From the NCBI GenBank assembly GCA_025453975.1, contig JALOPI010000008.1, positions 1 through 64,000 of the forward strand: a stretch of 64,000 nt of DNA. The letters are read 5' to 3'. The stretch comes from Syntrophobacteraceae bacterium (GTDB lineage Bacteria; Desulfobacterota; Syntrophobacteria; Syntrophobacterales; Syntrophobacteraceae). The notes under the pieces were generated by a model. That model worked only from the letters and a program-made list of their open reading frames with translations. It had not been told where the DNA came from and searched no databases. The position numbers and the translations under genes are program-made. The number at the start of each line of letters is the position of its first letter. The first letter of the stretch is position 1. This document shows positions 1 to 10,465 of this stretch, piece by piece.

Positions 1-1
1 C

Positions 2-313
2 GACAATCACCTCATGCTGGTGGATCTCACCCCGAGGGGGCTCACGGGCAAAGTCGCCGAAGAGGCGCTGGATGAGGCCGGGATTACCGCCAACAAGAAC
101 TCCATTCCTTTCGACCCTCAGAAGCCCCAGATCACGAGCGGTATCCGCATCGGCACGCCGGCCCTCACCACCCGGGGCATGGAGCCGGATGACATGAAGG
201 AGGTGGCTGGGTTCATCCACCGGGCTCTGCGGAGCGTGGGGGATGTACAAAGCCTGAAGAAGCTGCGGGGCGAGGTGGCCGATTTCTGCCGTGCCTTTCC
301 CAGCTATCGATAG
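2..313 (+). CDS. glyA: Serine hydroxymethyltransferase, C-terminal fragment (5' truncated by window)
   Basis: Frame reads [39 protein letters not shown]...[15 protein letters not shown], typical SHMT C-terminus; open at the window edge. Confidence 0.95.
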   Translation, partial: DNHLMLVDLTPRGLTGKVAEEALDEAGITANKNSIPFDPQKPQITSGIRIGTPALTTRGMEPDDMKEVAGFIHRALRSVGDVQSLKKLRGEVADFCRAFPSYR

Positions 314-646
314 GGGCTGGGCTCGAGGACGGGGCGATCGGGGGGGGGACCCAGATTCTCCCTAACCTTCTTCATGAGGGAGAGGGAGCAACCGCGGATG
401 GGCGCGCCGACGGGAAGTCTCGTTGTTGTGCCAGGATGTGCGGAAACGAAGGTTTTGACCCTCAACGAGCATGTCCGTTGGGGTCAATGGTCTTGATCCC
501 ATTGCGTGGGCGGGAGGTCCCCGGAGGCTGGCCAGGCAATCATGAGGCATGGCGGGGCGGGCTCGACCGCTCGATGTTTTTGGGGCCATCATCCAGTCAG
601 TGACAAATCTCTCGCTGTCCGCGTGTGAAGCCCGCAGGGTACGGAA

Positions 647-1786
647 GTGTCCTTTCAAGATGCTCCAGGAAGTTCAGAAACCGACAGAGCCTTCATGAAG
701 AAGGCTCTCGCCCTGGCGGCCCGGGGGCGGGGCTGGACGAGCCCCAACCCCATGGTGGGCGCCGTGGTCGTCCGCCAGGGCGAGGTTGTTGGGGAGGGTT
801 ATCATCGCCGGGTGGGGGAAGCCCACGCCGAGGTGAACGCCCTTCTGGCCGCCGGGGAGCGTGCCCGCGGAGCCGATCTTTACGTGACCCTCGAGCCGTG
901 CAATCACCACGGGAGGACTCCGCCCTGCAGCCGGGCGGTGCTCGAATCCGGGATCATGCGCGTTGTCGTGGGGATGAAGGACCCGAATCCCCAGGTGCGG
1001 GGGGGCGGGAGCGAGTTTCTGAGAAGCCACGGGGCTCAGGTGATGGAGGGGGTTCTGGAGGAAGCTTGCCGACGGCTGAACCAGCCGTTCATCAAGCACG
1101 CCATCGTGGGGCGCCCCTATGTGGTCCTCAAGGCCGCTGCAACCCTGGATGGGCGCATGGCGACTCGAAGCGGTGATTCCCGCTGGGTCAGCAACGAGCA
1201 ATCCCGGCGGTTCGTGCACCGGCTGCGCTGCGATCTGGACGCGATCCTGGTGGGGTCAGGAACTGCGCGGGCCGATGACCCGCGCCTCACTGCCCGGCCG
1301 ACCGGGAAGAGGCGCTGCCGGCAGCCCGTCCGCATCGTTCTGGACAGCCAGTTGAACCTCCCTTTGGAGAGCGAGCTGGTGAGATCCATCGGGAAGGCGC
1401 CTCTCTGGCTGGCCTGTGGGGAAACGGCTCCGGGAGAGAGGGAGGAGGCACTGGTCCGGGCTGGAGCGACGGTGATTCGACTCCCTGGGGATCGACGGGG
1501 ACTGGATCTCGGCGCTCTCATGGATGAGCTGGGGAAGCGTCAGATCGGCAGTCTCCTGGTGGAGGGGGGGGGCAGGACGCTGGGAAGCTTCATCGATGGC
1601 GGTCTGGCTGACGCCTTTTACTTTTTTTATGCCCCGAGGATTCTGGCCGATGACGCCGCGGTGCCGATGGCCGCCGGCGTCACCGTGGACCGCATGGCCG
1701 GGGCGACGCCCGTTTACGATGTCCAGCTGAAGCGCTTCCAGGGGGACATCCTGATCCACGGTCGTTTTCGTGAGCACCTTTACTGA
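647..1786 (+). CDS. ribD: Bifunctional diaminohydroxyphosphoribosylaminopyrimidine deaminase / 5-amino-6-(5-phosphoribosylamino)uracil reductase
   Basis: Deaminase motifs HAEVNAL and TLEPCNHHGRTPPC; reductase VLKAAATLDGRMAT; first gene of rib cluster. Confidence 0.95.
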   Translation: MSFQDAPGSSETDRAFMKKALALAARGRGWTSPNPMVGAVVVRQGEVVGEGYHRRVGEAHAEVNALLAAGERARGADLYVTLEPCNHHGRTPPCSRAVLESGIMRVVVGMKDPNPQVRGGGSEFLRSHGAQVMEGVLEEACRRLNQPFIKHAIVGRPYVVLKAAATLDGRMATRSGDSRWVSNEQSRRFVHRLRCDLDAILVGSGTARADDPRLTARPTGKRRCRQPVRIVLDSQLNLPLESELVRSIGKAPLWLACGETAPGEREEALVRAGATVIRLPGDRRGLDLGALMDELGKRQIGSLLVEGGGRTLGSFIDGGLADAFYFFYAPRILADDAAVPMAAGVTVDRMAGATPVYDVQLKRFQGDILIHGRFREHLY

Positions 1787-1798
1787 GATGATCGAGCC

Positions 1799-2467
1799 AT
1801 GTTCACGGGATTGATTGAAGGAATCGGCCTCCTGGTCCGCATGGACCGGCAGGGACTGGATGCGCGCATGGTGATCCATGCCCAGTATTCGGTCGACAGA
1901 CTGGTGCTGGGCGAGAGTGTGGCGGTGGACGGCGCCTGTCTGACGGTGGTCTCATTCCAGGGGGATCAGTTCACCGTGGATGTCTCGGCCGAAACCCTGA
2001 GCCGCACCACCCTGGGAGCGATGCGGCCTGGCGCGCGCCTCAATCTCGAGCGAGCCCTGCGCCTGGGAGATCGCCTGGGGGGGCACCTGGTGAGCGGCCA
2101 CGTGGATGCCCTGGGAAGACTCGTGGAGCGCAGGAGCGAGGGCCGGTCCCTCAGGCTCCATTTCGAGATGCCGAGGGAGCTCAGCCGTTACACGATCGAG
2201 AAGGGCTCCATCGCCGTCAATGGAATCAGCCTCACCATCAATGGGTGCGGCGATGGCCGATTCGACGTCAATATCGTTCCGCACACGTCGCGTGCCACGA
2301 CCCTCGACGATCTTCGGATCGGTCAGTCGGTCAATATCGAGACGGATCTCATCGGCAAGTATGTCGAGAAAATGACCCATCCCTGGACCGGCCCTTCGGA
2401 GGGGGGGGGAGCCGAGGGCAGGGGGATCGACGCCGCCTTTCTCCAGAAGCACGGATTCTTTCCCTAG
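1799..2467 (+). CDS. ribE: Riboflavin synthase alpha subunit
   Basis: MFTGLIEGIG start, duplicated lumazine-binding halves (VDGACLTV; VNGISLTI), position between ribD and ribBA. Confidence 0.95.
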   Translation: MFTGLIEGIGLLVRMDRQGLDARMVIHAQYSVDRLVLGESVAVDGACLTVVSFQGDQFTVDVSAETLSRTTLGAMRPGARLNLERALRLGDRLGGHLVSGHVDALGRLVERRSEGRSLRLHFEMPRELSRYTIEKGSIAVNGISLTINGCGDGRFDVNIVPHTSRATTLDDLRIGQSVNIETDLIGKYVEKMTHPWTGPSEGGGAEGRGIDAAFLQKHGFFP

Positions 2468-2618
2468 AAGGGCGGGCCGGATAACTCCATTCGGGATCCG
2501 GCCATCGGGTCCGACCCGCCTTGAGGCCCGGGCGGCTTCATGTTATAGACAGCGGGCAATCAGCTCGGGCGCAATCTCTCGCGCCTGTAAACTGTGATCA
2601 TGGAAGGAGCACGGGGAC

Positions 2619-3842
2619 ATGCCTTTGGCCAGTATTTCCGAGGCACTTGAAGACATCCGCCAGGGCAGGATGATCATTTTGGTGGACGATGAAGATCGCG
2701 AGAATGAAGGGGACCTCTGCATGGCGGCGGAGAAGGTCACGCCCGAGGCCGTCAACTTCATGGCCAGGTATGGACGGGGGCTCATCTGCCTTTCTCTCAC
2801 ACCGGACTGGGTGGAGCGGCTGCGGCTTCAGATGATGGCCTCCAACAACCTGTCGCGTTTTCAGACGGCTTTCACGGTGTCCGTCGAGGCCCGCAAGGGA
2901 GTGACGACGGGCATCAGCGCGGCGGACCGGGCCCACACGATCCTCACGGCCGTGGCGGATCAGGCACGGGCCGAGGATCTCGTGAGCCCGGGCCACATCT
3001 TTCCGCTGAGAGCCCGCAAGGGCGGCGTGCTGGTTCGCACCGGACAGACGGAGGGCTCCGTGGACCTCGCCCGCCTGGCGGGTCTCAAGCCCGCGGGCGT
3101 CATTTGCGAGATCATGAAAGACGACGGCACCATGGCGCGCATGCCGGATCTGGAGGTCTTTGCCCGGGAGCATGGCATCAAGATCGTCGCCATCGCCGAC
3201 CTCATCCACTACCGAATGGAGAACGAGATCTTCGTGCACCGGGCCTCGGAAGCGAACCTGCCCACCTCCTTCGGCGGGGAGTTCCGGGTCATCGTCTACA
3301 ACAACGACATCGATGACTACAGCCATCTGGCCCTGGTCAGAGGCGAAATCGGCCCCGAGGATGATGTCCTGGTGCGTGTGCATTCCGAATGTCTCACGGG
3401 TGACGTTTTCGGATCGCTGCGATGCGACTGCGGAGGGCAGCTGCGCGCGGCCATGATTCAGATCGCCAAGGAGGGAAAAGGGGTGCTCCTCTACATGCGC
3501 AACCACGAGGGGCGCGGCATCGGCATCGAGAACAAGATCAAGGCCTATGCGCTTCAGGAGCAGGGCTACGATACCGTCGAGGCCAACGAGGCCCTGGGCT
3601 TCCGGGCGGATCTCCGCGATTACGGCATCGGGGCTCAGATGCTGGTGGAGCTGGGGGTGCGCCGCATGAGGCTCATGACGAACAATCCCACCAAGATCGT
3701 CGGGCTTCAGGGCTATGGCATCACCGTGACCGAGCGTGTTCCGCTGGAGATCCCGCCGAACGAGTGCAACATCGAGTATCTCAGCGCCAAGTGCACCAAG
3801 ATGGGGCACATTCTGAGCTGCGTGCAGGGAAAGGAATCGTGA
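2619..3842 (+). CDS. ribBA: Bifunctional 3,4-dihydroxy-2-butanone-4-phosphate synthase / GTP cyclohydrolase II
   Basis: RibB motif [11 protein letters not shown]; RibA motifs [21 protein letters not shown] and NHEGRGIGI. Confidence 0.96.
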   Translation: MPLASISEALEDIRQGRMIILVDDEDRENEGDLCMAAEKVTPEAVNFMARYGRGLICLSLTPDWVERLRLQMMASNNLSRFQTAFTVSVEARKGVTTGISAADRAHTILTAVADQARAEDLVSPGHIFPLRARKGGVLVRTGQTEGSVDLARLAGLKPAGVICEIMKDDGTMARMPDLEVFAREHGIKIVAIADLIHYRMENEIFVHRASEANLPTSFGGEFRVIVYNNDIDDYSHLALVRGEIGPEDDVLVRVHSECLTGDVFGSLRCDCGGQLRAAMIQIAKEGKGVLLYMRNHEGRGIGIENKIKAYALQEQGYDTVEANEALGFRADLRDYGIGAQMLVELGVRRMRLMTNNPTKIVGLQGYGITVTERVPLEIPPNECNIEYLSAKCTKMGHILSCVQGKES

Positions 3843-3843
3843 T

Positions 3844-4308
3844 ATGAAGGTCTACGAGGGAAAGCTGCTGGCCCAGGGGCTGCGGGTTGGAATCGTCATC
3901 AGCCGGTTCAACGACTTCATCTGCGACCGCCTCCTGGGGGGAGCCCTGGATGCCCTCAAGCGCAGCGGGGGGAGCGAGGAGCAGATCGACGTCTTCAAGG
4001 TTCCGGGCGCCTTCGAGATCCCCTTGATTGCCAAGCAGGTTGCGGTCACCGGGCGTTACGACGCGGTCGTCTGCCTGGGTGCCGTCATTCGTGGCGCGAC
4101 TCCTCATTTCGACTATGTTGCCAGCGAGGTCTCCAAGGGCATTGCGTCGGTGAGTCTGGAGACGGGTGTCCCCATAGCCTTCGGTGTCCTGACCACGGAC
4201 ACCCTGGAGCAGGCCATCGAGCGGGCGGGATCCAAGGCGGGAAACAAGGGCTGGGATGCGGCCATGGCCGCCGTCGAGATGGTGAACCTGATCAAGCAGG
4301 TGAAATAG
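3844..4308 (+). CDS. ribH: 6,7-dimethyl-8-ribityllumazine synthase
   Basis: [31 protein letters not shown] motifs. Confidence 0.96.
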   Translation: MKVYEGKLLAQGLRVGIVISRFNDFICDRLLGGALDALKRSGGSEEQIDVFKVPGAFEIPLIAKQVAVTGRYDAVVCLGAVIRGATPHFDYVASEVSKGIASVSLETGVPIAFGVLTTDTLEQAIERAGSKAGNKGWDAAMAAVEMVNLIKQVK

Positions 4309-4427
4309 CGGTTATTTGGGGCTGCCCATGCGGGTGGAGGCAGGACGGACCTTGACAGCCGCTTCCTTTCGGGAGCGGCGGGCTTCCGTGGCCGGGCATG
4401 GGGAATTCACGTCGGAAGAGTGATGCA

Positions 4428-4871
4428 ATGGGGCGCCGAAGGCTTTCTCGGGAAGTGGCTTTGAAGATACTCTACCAGATTGACATGACGGGTGCTGCGC
4501 CAGCCGACGTTCTGCCCGTCTACTACGAACATTTCGATGCCCCTCCGGCCGTGCGTCCATTTGCCGAGCATCTCGTCCTCGGGGTGTGCTCGCACCGGGG
4601 GGAGATCGACGAGCGGATTGTGTCCGCCTCGGAGCACTGGCGGCTCGAGCGCATGCCGGTTGTGGACCGCAATGTGCTTCGCATAGCGGTCTTCGAGATG
4701 CTGTACTGCCCCGATATCCCTCCCAAGGTCTCCATCAACGAGGCCATTGATCTGGCAAAGTCCTATGGGTCGGAGGATTCAGGCGCCTTCATCAATGGGA
4801 TTCTGGACAAAGTTCTGCCCCGGGTCGATTCGGATGGCTCCTCCGAAATTGCCGGTCACGGCCTGGAATAG
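4428..4871 (+). CDS. nusB: Transcription antitermination protein NusB
   Basis: [20 protein letters not shown] ... [29 protein letters not shown]; follows ribH. Confidence 0.94.
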   Translation: MGRRRLSREVALKILYQIDMTGAAPADVLPVYYEHFDAPPAVRPFAEHLVLGVCSHRGEIDERIVSASEHWRLERMPVVDRNVLRIAVFEMLYCPDIPPKVSINEAIDLAKSYGSEDSGAFINGILDKVLPRVDSDGSSEIAGHGLE

Positions 4872-5001
4872 GCCCGTCCCCGGCACCCCCGCGTCTTGCC
4901 TCTCGTGGTGCCCGCTTTTACGGCTTCTGGACGGGACCTGGAAGGATCACCCGGCCTCCTGGCGCGTGGGGTGCCTTCGAGCCCATGGCCTCCACATCGG
5001 C

Positions 5002-5241
5002 TCATTCGGAATCCGAAGGCGAGCCGTCTTTCTTCTCCCAGCGGTCGATGGCGCACTTGATGGGCCAGGTTCGAGTGTTGTCGATGAGGTAGGCGTCGAG
5101 CCTGGGCAGGAGGCAGCATCCGCAAAGGGCGGTCATCTGTCCGGTTTTCGCGTTGCGGACGAGGAAGAGCTCTTCGCCTTCGCCGTGGCAGATGTAGCAT
5201 CCGCCTGAGTCGGATCGGATCACATCGTATTTTGATTCCAT
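5002..5241 (-). CDS. Small cysteine-rich hypothetical protein (putative Zn-binding)
   Basis: 79 aa MESKYDVIRSDSGGCYICHGEGEELFLVRN...LCGCC; paired CxxC-type motifs; internal start of ORF 5002..5652. Confidence 0.6.
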   Translation of the reverse strand: MESKYDVIRSDSGGCYICHGEGEELFLVRNAKTGQMTALCGCCLLPRLDAYLIDNTRTWPIKCAIDRWEKKDGSPSDSE

Positions 5242-5672
5242 TCCATTCACACTCGTGGGGCAGGTTCTCGGAGAGACTGGAATTGGGAGCATCCCTGTCG
5301 CCATCGCAAGGCATTTCTCAAGCCAAAACTTTCCCCCTTCTTTCATGACGATACCACAATCCTGTTTTCGGTCAATATGGAAAGCCTGTTGCGGGCTACC
5401 CGGCCAGGGTGCCAAGGCCCGACCTGCAAGGCCTTCGCGGAGGCAAGAAGAGAATACCCACGGATTCTCGCGGCTGGAGCATGTCCGGGGGCCCACGGGG
5501 GCTCTGTGGGGCTCCGAGCCTTCCCATCCCGAGGGAAGCCCCGTGTCGGAGCCTCGAATCCTGGCCTGTGGATCAGACGCTGCCTCCTGACTCCCCATGT
5601 TAGGACCTGGAGGCGCGATTCTTGCTATCATCTGGGCGAGCACGAACCCCATGTCGTCGAAGGGATCGCTTC

Positions 5673-6767
5673 ATGACCATTTACACACCCGGCTCCAAGA
5701 GAAATCCAGGGTCCGCTCTTGAGGTCCAGACCACGAAGGGCGGGCGCCCCGCGTCGGGAGGCACCCGGCAGGGGGAGTTCAGACAGATCCTCGAGGCCCA
5801 GCAGGCCGTGGGCAGGAATGTTCAGGGGAAGGAAAAATGTGCCACCCGCCTGGAGGGAGCTCCTCCGGCAGCTCAGGCGAAAGCCGGAAAGAATGCCGAC
5901 ACGGGTTTTGCGGTCAGCGCGGCCCGGAACGACCAGGCGGGCGTTTTGAGGGCGGCGGTGACCTCGACCCTGCTTCGGCTCAATGCCCTCACCGCTCCCA
6001 GGTCCGGAGCCCTCCTTTCCGGGGTCTCGGAAGGCCTGTCAACGAACCGGGCACTGGCTCCCCTGGCTCGAATGGCTGCGCTGCGGGCCGCTTCCGCCAC
6101 AACCATCCCGAGTCGACCCTCCAACGCTCTGGGCAGCCTTTCCGCCAGGTTCGAATCGGGGGAGGCCGGTGTGGATGCCATCGGCTATGATCGCCAGGGC
6201 GGAACTTCCTACGGTCAGTACCAGATATCGTCCAGGGCCGGGACCATGGATGCTTTCCTGGATTATTTGGATGAGCATGCTCCGGGGTGGGCGCGGGATC
6301 TTCGCACGGCGGGTCCGGCCAACACCGGGGGAAGGGGAGGGGCCATGCCCCGCGAGTGGAAGCGCATCGCTTCGGAAGCTCCCCAGCGATTTGCCGACCT
6401 GCAGCGGGATTTCATCGAGCGGACCCACTATGTCCCGGCATTGGAGGAGATCCGTGACAAAACCGGGGTGGATGTGAAGGGGCAGTCCAGGGCGCTTCAG
6501 GAGGTCTTGTGGAGCACCGCTGTTCAGCACGGTGCCAGGGGTGCGGCCAGGCTCTTCACCAGAGCCATCGAGCAGAGTGGCGCGGAAGGGGGGGGCGGTC
6601 CGGCGGCCCGCCGGGTGATCGACGGGCTCTATGCGGAGCGGGCGGAGCAGTTCGGAAGCTCCAGCTCCGATGTGAGGTCCGCCGTCCAGAGAAGGTTCCA
6701 GGAGGAGCGGAAGCTCGCCGTGGGAATGCTGGAGAGCGAATCCCGCCGTGGCAGGGGCACCGCATAG
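5673..6767 (+). CDS. Putative lysozyme-like / peptidoglycan hydrolase domain protein with a low-complexity N-terminus
   Basis: C-terminal half has FESGEAGVDAIGYDRQGGTSYGQYQISSRAGTMDAFLDYL, resembling muramidase-like domains; start chosen at ATG 5673. Confidence 0.55.
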   Translation: MTIYTPGSKRNPGSALEVQTTKGGRPASGGTRQGEFRQILEAQQAVGRNVQGKEKCATRLEGAPPAAQAKAGKNADTGFAVSAARNDQAGVLRAAVTSTLLRLNALTAPRSGALLSGVSEGLSTNRALAPLARMAALRAASATTIPSRPSNALGSLSARFESGEAGVDAIGYDRQGGTSYGQYQISSRAGTMDAFLDYLDEHAPGWARDLRTAGPANTGGRGGAMPREWKRIASEAPQRFADLQRDFIERTHYVPALEEIRDKTGVDVKGQSRALQEVLWSTAVQHGARGAARLFTRAIEQSGAEGGGGPAARRVIDGLYAERAEQFGSSSSDVRSAVQRRFQEERKLAVGMLESESRRGRGTA

Positions 6768-6854
6768 GCCTGGGGCTGGGAGCGAAACTTATCCCAGGCT
6801 GGAGTGCGGACACCCCTGACGGCAAGGAGTGACCGCACGCAAGCGCAGGAAACG

Positions 6855-7103
6855 TTATTTGTTATTCACGGCCTGATTGAGGTATTCAAAGATATCCTTG
6901 ACCGTTCGAATCTTCTCGGCATCCTCGTCGGGAATCTCCACGTCGAAGGACTCTTCCAGGGCCATGACGAGCTCGACCACGTCCAGGGAATCGGCCCCCA
7001 GGTCATCGATCACGTGGGCCTCGGCGGTGACGGCTTCCTTCTCGACGCCCAGCTGGTTGGTGATGATGTCAATGATCTTGCTCTCGAGTGCATTTCTCTC
7101 CAT
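6855..7103 (-). CDS. acpP: Acyl carrier protein
   Basis: 82 aa with phosphopantetheine site [19 protein letters not shown]. Confidence 0.95.
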   Translation of the reverse strand: MERNALESKIIDIITNQLGVEKEAVTAEAHVIDDLGADSLDVVELVMALEESFDVEIPDEDAEKIRTVKDIFEYLNQAVNNK

Positions 7104-8079
7104 CTAACGCCTCCTGTCTCATCTCGATTGGATTTCCGTTTCGGACAAAGCCATAAAAGAGAACTTCCACGACCAGGGGCAGGTCGTCCACCAGTGAGTA
7201 GGAACAGTCACTGGCCAGCCATTTTTCAATCACACCGTGCACGAACCCCATGACGCCATAGAACACCGTTGGAAAATCAACATCCTTGAGCCGGCCCTGC
7301 TGGCTGGCGGCGTAAATCTTACGCTTGAGCACCGGGATGCGCCGCATCACGGTCTTGACGTAGAGATCCTGCACCTGCCGGCCCACATCCAGGCCTTCCT
7401 GGACCACCAGCCGGTAGAGTCGCTGGTTCCGATCGAAGAAGGCAAAGTAGATGCGCAGATACTTGGTGATCATGGTGAGCACGTCATCCTGGCCATCCAG
7501 AACAGTGCTGGCATCCCGTTCCAGCTCTCCGAGCCGCAGCTGCACCAGCTCATTGAAGAGCGCTTCCTTGTTGGCGAAGTGCCGATAGACGGTGCCTTTG
7601 CCCAGCCCCGCCCGTTCGGCGATCTCGTCCACGGTGGCAACATGGAATCCCTTTTCCGAGAAGACGTCCAATGCGGCCTCCAGGATTCGCTCCCGTGTGG
7701 ATCGTCGCGCCGCCGCGGATGATGCGTCTTCCGCCTCGGACCCCAAAACCAGACTCTCCAGGACGCGGGCATAGAAAGCTGCGGGGTCGATGCCTCTGGA
7801 CTGGATCACCCGTTGAAATACTTCCATGAGGCGCGAAAAGCTGGCGGTACTCTGGGATGTGCCGCGGGAAAATGGTTCCTTGAGAAAGGTGAACCACTGG
7901 GCGAGGGCTTCCAGATCCCCCTCCGTGGAGGTGGACTCGGGAAGGTGGCTCACCAGAAGCTGAGCCAGGGTCTCGGGGTCATCCTTTCCGTGGCCCAGCC
8001 TGCGGAGCAGGGTTCGGACCGCCGGTTTGTGACGCTCTGATTTCAATGGGCTTTCCTCGCCATAGGGATCCTCGTTCAT
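7069..8079 (-). CDS. TetR/AcrR-family transcriptional regulator with a long N-terminal extension
   Basis: [50 protein letters not shown], preceded by about 130 aa of non-HTH sequence; alternative start at 8097. Confidence 0.85.
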   Translation of the reverse strand: MNEDPYGEESPLKSERHKPAVRTLLRRLGHGKDDPETLAQLLVSHLPESTSTEGDLEALAQWFTFLKEPFSRGTSQSTASFSRLMEVFQRVIQSRGIDPAAFYARVLESLVLGSEAEDASSAAARRSTRERILEAALDVFSEKGFHVATVDEIAERAGLGKGTVYRHFANKEALFNELVQLRLGELERDASTVLDGQDDVLTMITKYLRIYFAFFDRNQRLYRLVVQEGLDVGRQVQDLYVKTVMRRIPVLKRKIYAASQQGRLKDVDFPTVFYGVMGFVHGVIEKWLASDCSYSLVDDLPLVVEVLFYGFVRNGNPIEMRQEALDGEKCTREQDH

Positions 8080-8097
8080 GACGGACTGGTCAGTCAT
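8078..8097. promoter_or_regulatory. Candidate TetR-type operator overlapping the TetR gene start
   Basis: ATGACGGACTGGTCAGTCAT; core TGACnGAC-TG-GTCnGTCA inverted repeat. Confidence 0.45.
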
Positions 8098-8192
8098 AAA
8101 CCACAGGCAGGCAGCGAAGTCAAGCCATGATGCAGGGGGACGCCGGAGCCCGGTGCCGCCAGGGCCAAACAAGGAAGGGAATCAATGGCGCA

Positions 8193-8654
8193 TCAGAGGT
8201 TGGGGTCGTAGACGGGACGGAGCGGCGCTTCCTTGAGGGAGAATGCCCGCAGGAGGACTTTTTCGGTTCCCTCGGTGAGATCATGAGCGGGGAGGGCGTC
8301 CAGAGGCACGAAACGGCATGCCGTCACGTCGCTCCCCGCCCTGGGCTCTCCCGGTCCGCAGTGACAGAGAAAATCCAGGAGCACATAATGGTATGGAATG
8401 CCGTGATCCTCATCACGAATGACGCGGTCCAGGGCGGCAACTAGGTCGGCGACCCGGACGTGCAGTCCCGTCTCCTCCCACACTTCCCGGATCACCGCTT
8501 CCTCGAGAGTCTCTCCCAGCTCCACGAGACCACCCGGAATCGACCATTTGCCCAGGGCCGGCTCCCGCCCCCTCTGGATGAGCAGCACTCTGTCGGCGCG
8601 GAAGACGATGGCGCCGACCCCGACCATGGGATGCCGGGGATAGCGACGATCCAT
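8193..8654 (-). CDS. NUDIX hydrolase
   Basis: Nudix box GGLVELGETLEEAVIREVWEETGL; start at ATG 8654. Confidence 0.93.
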   Translation of the reverse strand: MDRRYPRHPMVGVGAIVFRADRVLLIQRGREPALGKWSIPGGLVELGETLEEAVIREVWEETGLHVRVADLVAALDRVIRDEDHGIPYHYVLLDFLCHCGPGEPRAGSDVTACRFVPLDALPAHDLTEGTEKVLLRAFSLKEAPLRPVYDPNL

Positions 8655-8671
8655 GAGGTCCCTCACGAGCT

Positions 8672-9418
8672 CTACGGTTTGCAGCGCCGGCAGGGGCTGA
8701 GCCCGGCTTCGAAGGCCGCCGTCCGGGAATCGATGCGAGTCCGGTTGCTGGATCCGGTCTGTCGTCCGTAGGAGCAGCCGGGTCGATGGAAGATGTAGCT
8801 CCTGCGGTTGCCCAGGTAGTATTCCGAGGGCTTCACCCGACACTGTCCCCACAGTCCCCGCTGGCTTCGCATGGCGTCTTTCTGAAGGGAAAGGAGCTCA
8901 TCGAGCTTGCTGAAGCCTTGGGCGGAGCGGAAGACCAGGGCGCACCCCTGGGCCACCAGCTCGGCGTTGACGCAGCGACCGTCGGGAAGGAAAACGTAAG
9001 CGAGCCAGCGGCCATGAACATCGATGGCTGTTCGGTCGTAGCGGAGGGTGACCCGCTGGCGGCGAACCAGCTTCTCGTTCAATGCCTTGGCTTCATGACC
9101 ATAGCAGTCCGCCGTCGATCCCGAATGCGCCACCTCCGGAGCATCGATCCCGAGGTAGCGGATCTTTTCACCCGAATCGAGCAGGACGGTGTCCCCATCG
9201 AATACGGCCACCACCACTCCGCCCGCGGGTGCCGCAACAGCTCCGCGGCAGGACCCGAGGCTCAGGATCGCGGCGAGCCCAACGACCCACCAGTGACGGC
9301 GCATCCGGCCCAGAAAGGATTTGGTGTCTTCCACCTCACTGCTGCGGCGTGTCTCAGGCGGCATGTGTTTCGAGCTTCCCTCCATGTCAAGGCAAAATGC
9401 GCTCTGGGCTCGTTCCAT
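8672..9418 (-). CDS. Thermonuclease (SNase)-family protein with C-terminal Cys-rich motif
   Basis: VAVFDGDTVLLDSGEKIRYLGIDAPE, RGLWGQC; C-terminal YIFHRPGC...LSPCRRCKP. Confidence 0.87.
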   Translation of the reverse strand: MERAQSAFCLDMEGSSKHMPPETRRSSEVEDTKSFLGRMRRHWWVVGLAAILSLGSCRGAVAAPAGGVVVAVFDGDTVLLDSGEKIRYLGIDAPEVAHSGSTADCYGHEAKALNEKLVRRQRVTLRYDRTAIDVHGRWLAYVFLPDGRCVNAELVAQGCALVFRSAQGFSKLDELLSLQKDAMRSQRGLWGQCRVKPSEYYLGNRRSYIFHRPGCSYGRQTGSSNRTRIDSRTAAFEAGLSPCRRCKP

Positions 9419-9534
9419 CGGAATTGCATCGGATTACCATGGTCCATACGCTTTGGGAAGCCCTTACGACGGCGGCGGACCACAATGACGCGCGCGTCGG
9501 TCCGCGATGAGGCCGCGACGGAAGGACAAAAGGC

Positions 9535-9562
9535 TTGACGATCCTGGGTGTCGTGGTATTTT
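9535..9562 (+). promoter_or_regulatory. Candidate sigma70-type promoter
   Basis: TTGACG - 16 nt - TATTTT in a roughly 520-nt region with no convincing gene. Confidence 0.25.
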
Positions 9563-9938
9563 GACAACGGGCGGACCCGCTGCCACCATCCGGCCAGCCA
9601 ACTTCATTGCCCCGTTTATCCTGGGCGAGCATCCCCATGTCTGTTGCGTTCTTTTGAGATGCGGTGATTGCCGGGCAGTGGAGTGCCTCTTCGCGATCTG
9701 GCGGCCTCGAAGCGGGGGTGGGGGGAAGCGAGGGCTTGGCGCGGTCACCTCTCCGATGCACCGGGGATCGGGATACCACCTTGAAATGCGGCCCTGGCTG
9801 CACCGACTGGCGCTTGAGACCCCGAGCAGCAGCCCGCGATCCTTCGGTGCCGATCAGCCCTCGCCTGTGCAGTCGCCTCATGAAGCCGTCCCATCAACAC
9901 GACTCTCAGCATCATGCATTCGTGCGGAGGTAGGGTTC

Positions 9939-10406
9939 GTGAACCTGAAAGCCAGGAGTATGCTGGTCGCTTTTTGTGTCGTTTGGATACTTCTCTCGGA
10001 TTGCTGGAATCTCGAGGCTCAAGAGGGATCCATCCCTCAAGAGCAGTCGGCGCCAGCAACAGCTTCATCGGCCGAGGACCAGGCGATGAAGCTGTTGCGC
10101 GCCGTCATGGCCGAGAAGGTCGAGAACCTCGTCCCCGTTCGCTCGGCCATCGCTTTTTCGGTGGTCATCGGTCAGGTTTACTGCTTCACGTCCTTCGATC
10201 CGGTTCCGCAGCCGGCCGTGATCTACCATCGCTGGTATCATCGTGAGAACCTCAGTACCCAGACACGTCTGCGTGTCTATCCGCCCCGGTGGTCCACCTA
10301 CAGCGTGATCCAGCTGCGGGAGACGGACAAGGGGCCCTGGCGCGTCGAGATCACGGATCACAACGGTCGAATCCTGGATGTCCTGCGCTTCAGCATTACC
10401 GACTGA
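9939..10406 (+). CDS. Secreted DUF2914-like protein
   Basis: GTG start after GGAGGTAGGG; hydrophobic N-terminus; YHRWYHRENLSTQTRLRVYPPRWSTYSVIQL...GPWRVEITDHNGRILDVLRFSI. Confidence 0.6.
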   Translation: MNLKARSMLVAFCVVWILLSDCWNLEAQEGSIPQEQSAPATASSAEDQAMKLLRAVMAEKVENLVPVRSAIAFSVVIGQVYCFTSFDPVPQPAVIYHRWYHRENLSTQTRLRVYPPRWSTYSVIQLRETDKGPWRVEITDHNGRILDVLRFSITD

Positions 10407-10465
10407 CGGGGCAGACATTACCCGGCAGCTCCCCGCACCCACGGAGCTACAAAGAATGACCTTCC

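Noticed and set aside
2401-2409. G9 tract in ribE (and G9 in ribD at 1564-1572) as a phase-variation site
   Set aside because: Housekeeping genes; the tracts appear to be compositional and serve as background for the G10 claim.
4358-4379. Hairpin between ribH and nusB as a terminator
   Set aside because: No T-tract follows and nusB is co-directional; too weak to call.
9387-9881. Overlapping ORFs in the 9.42-9.94 kb gap
   Set aside because: No domain motif, good start context or codon-like composition; treated as non-coding.
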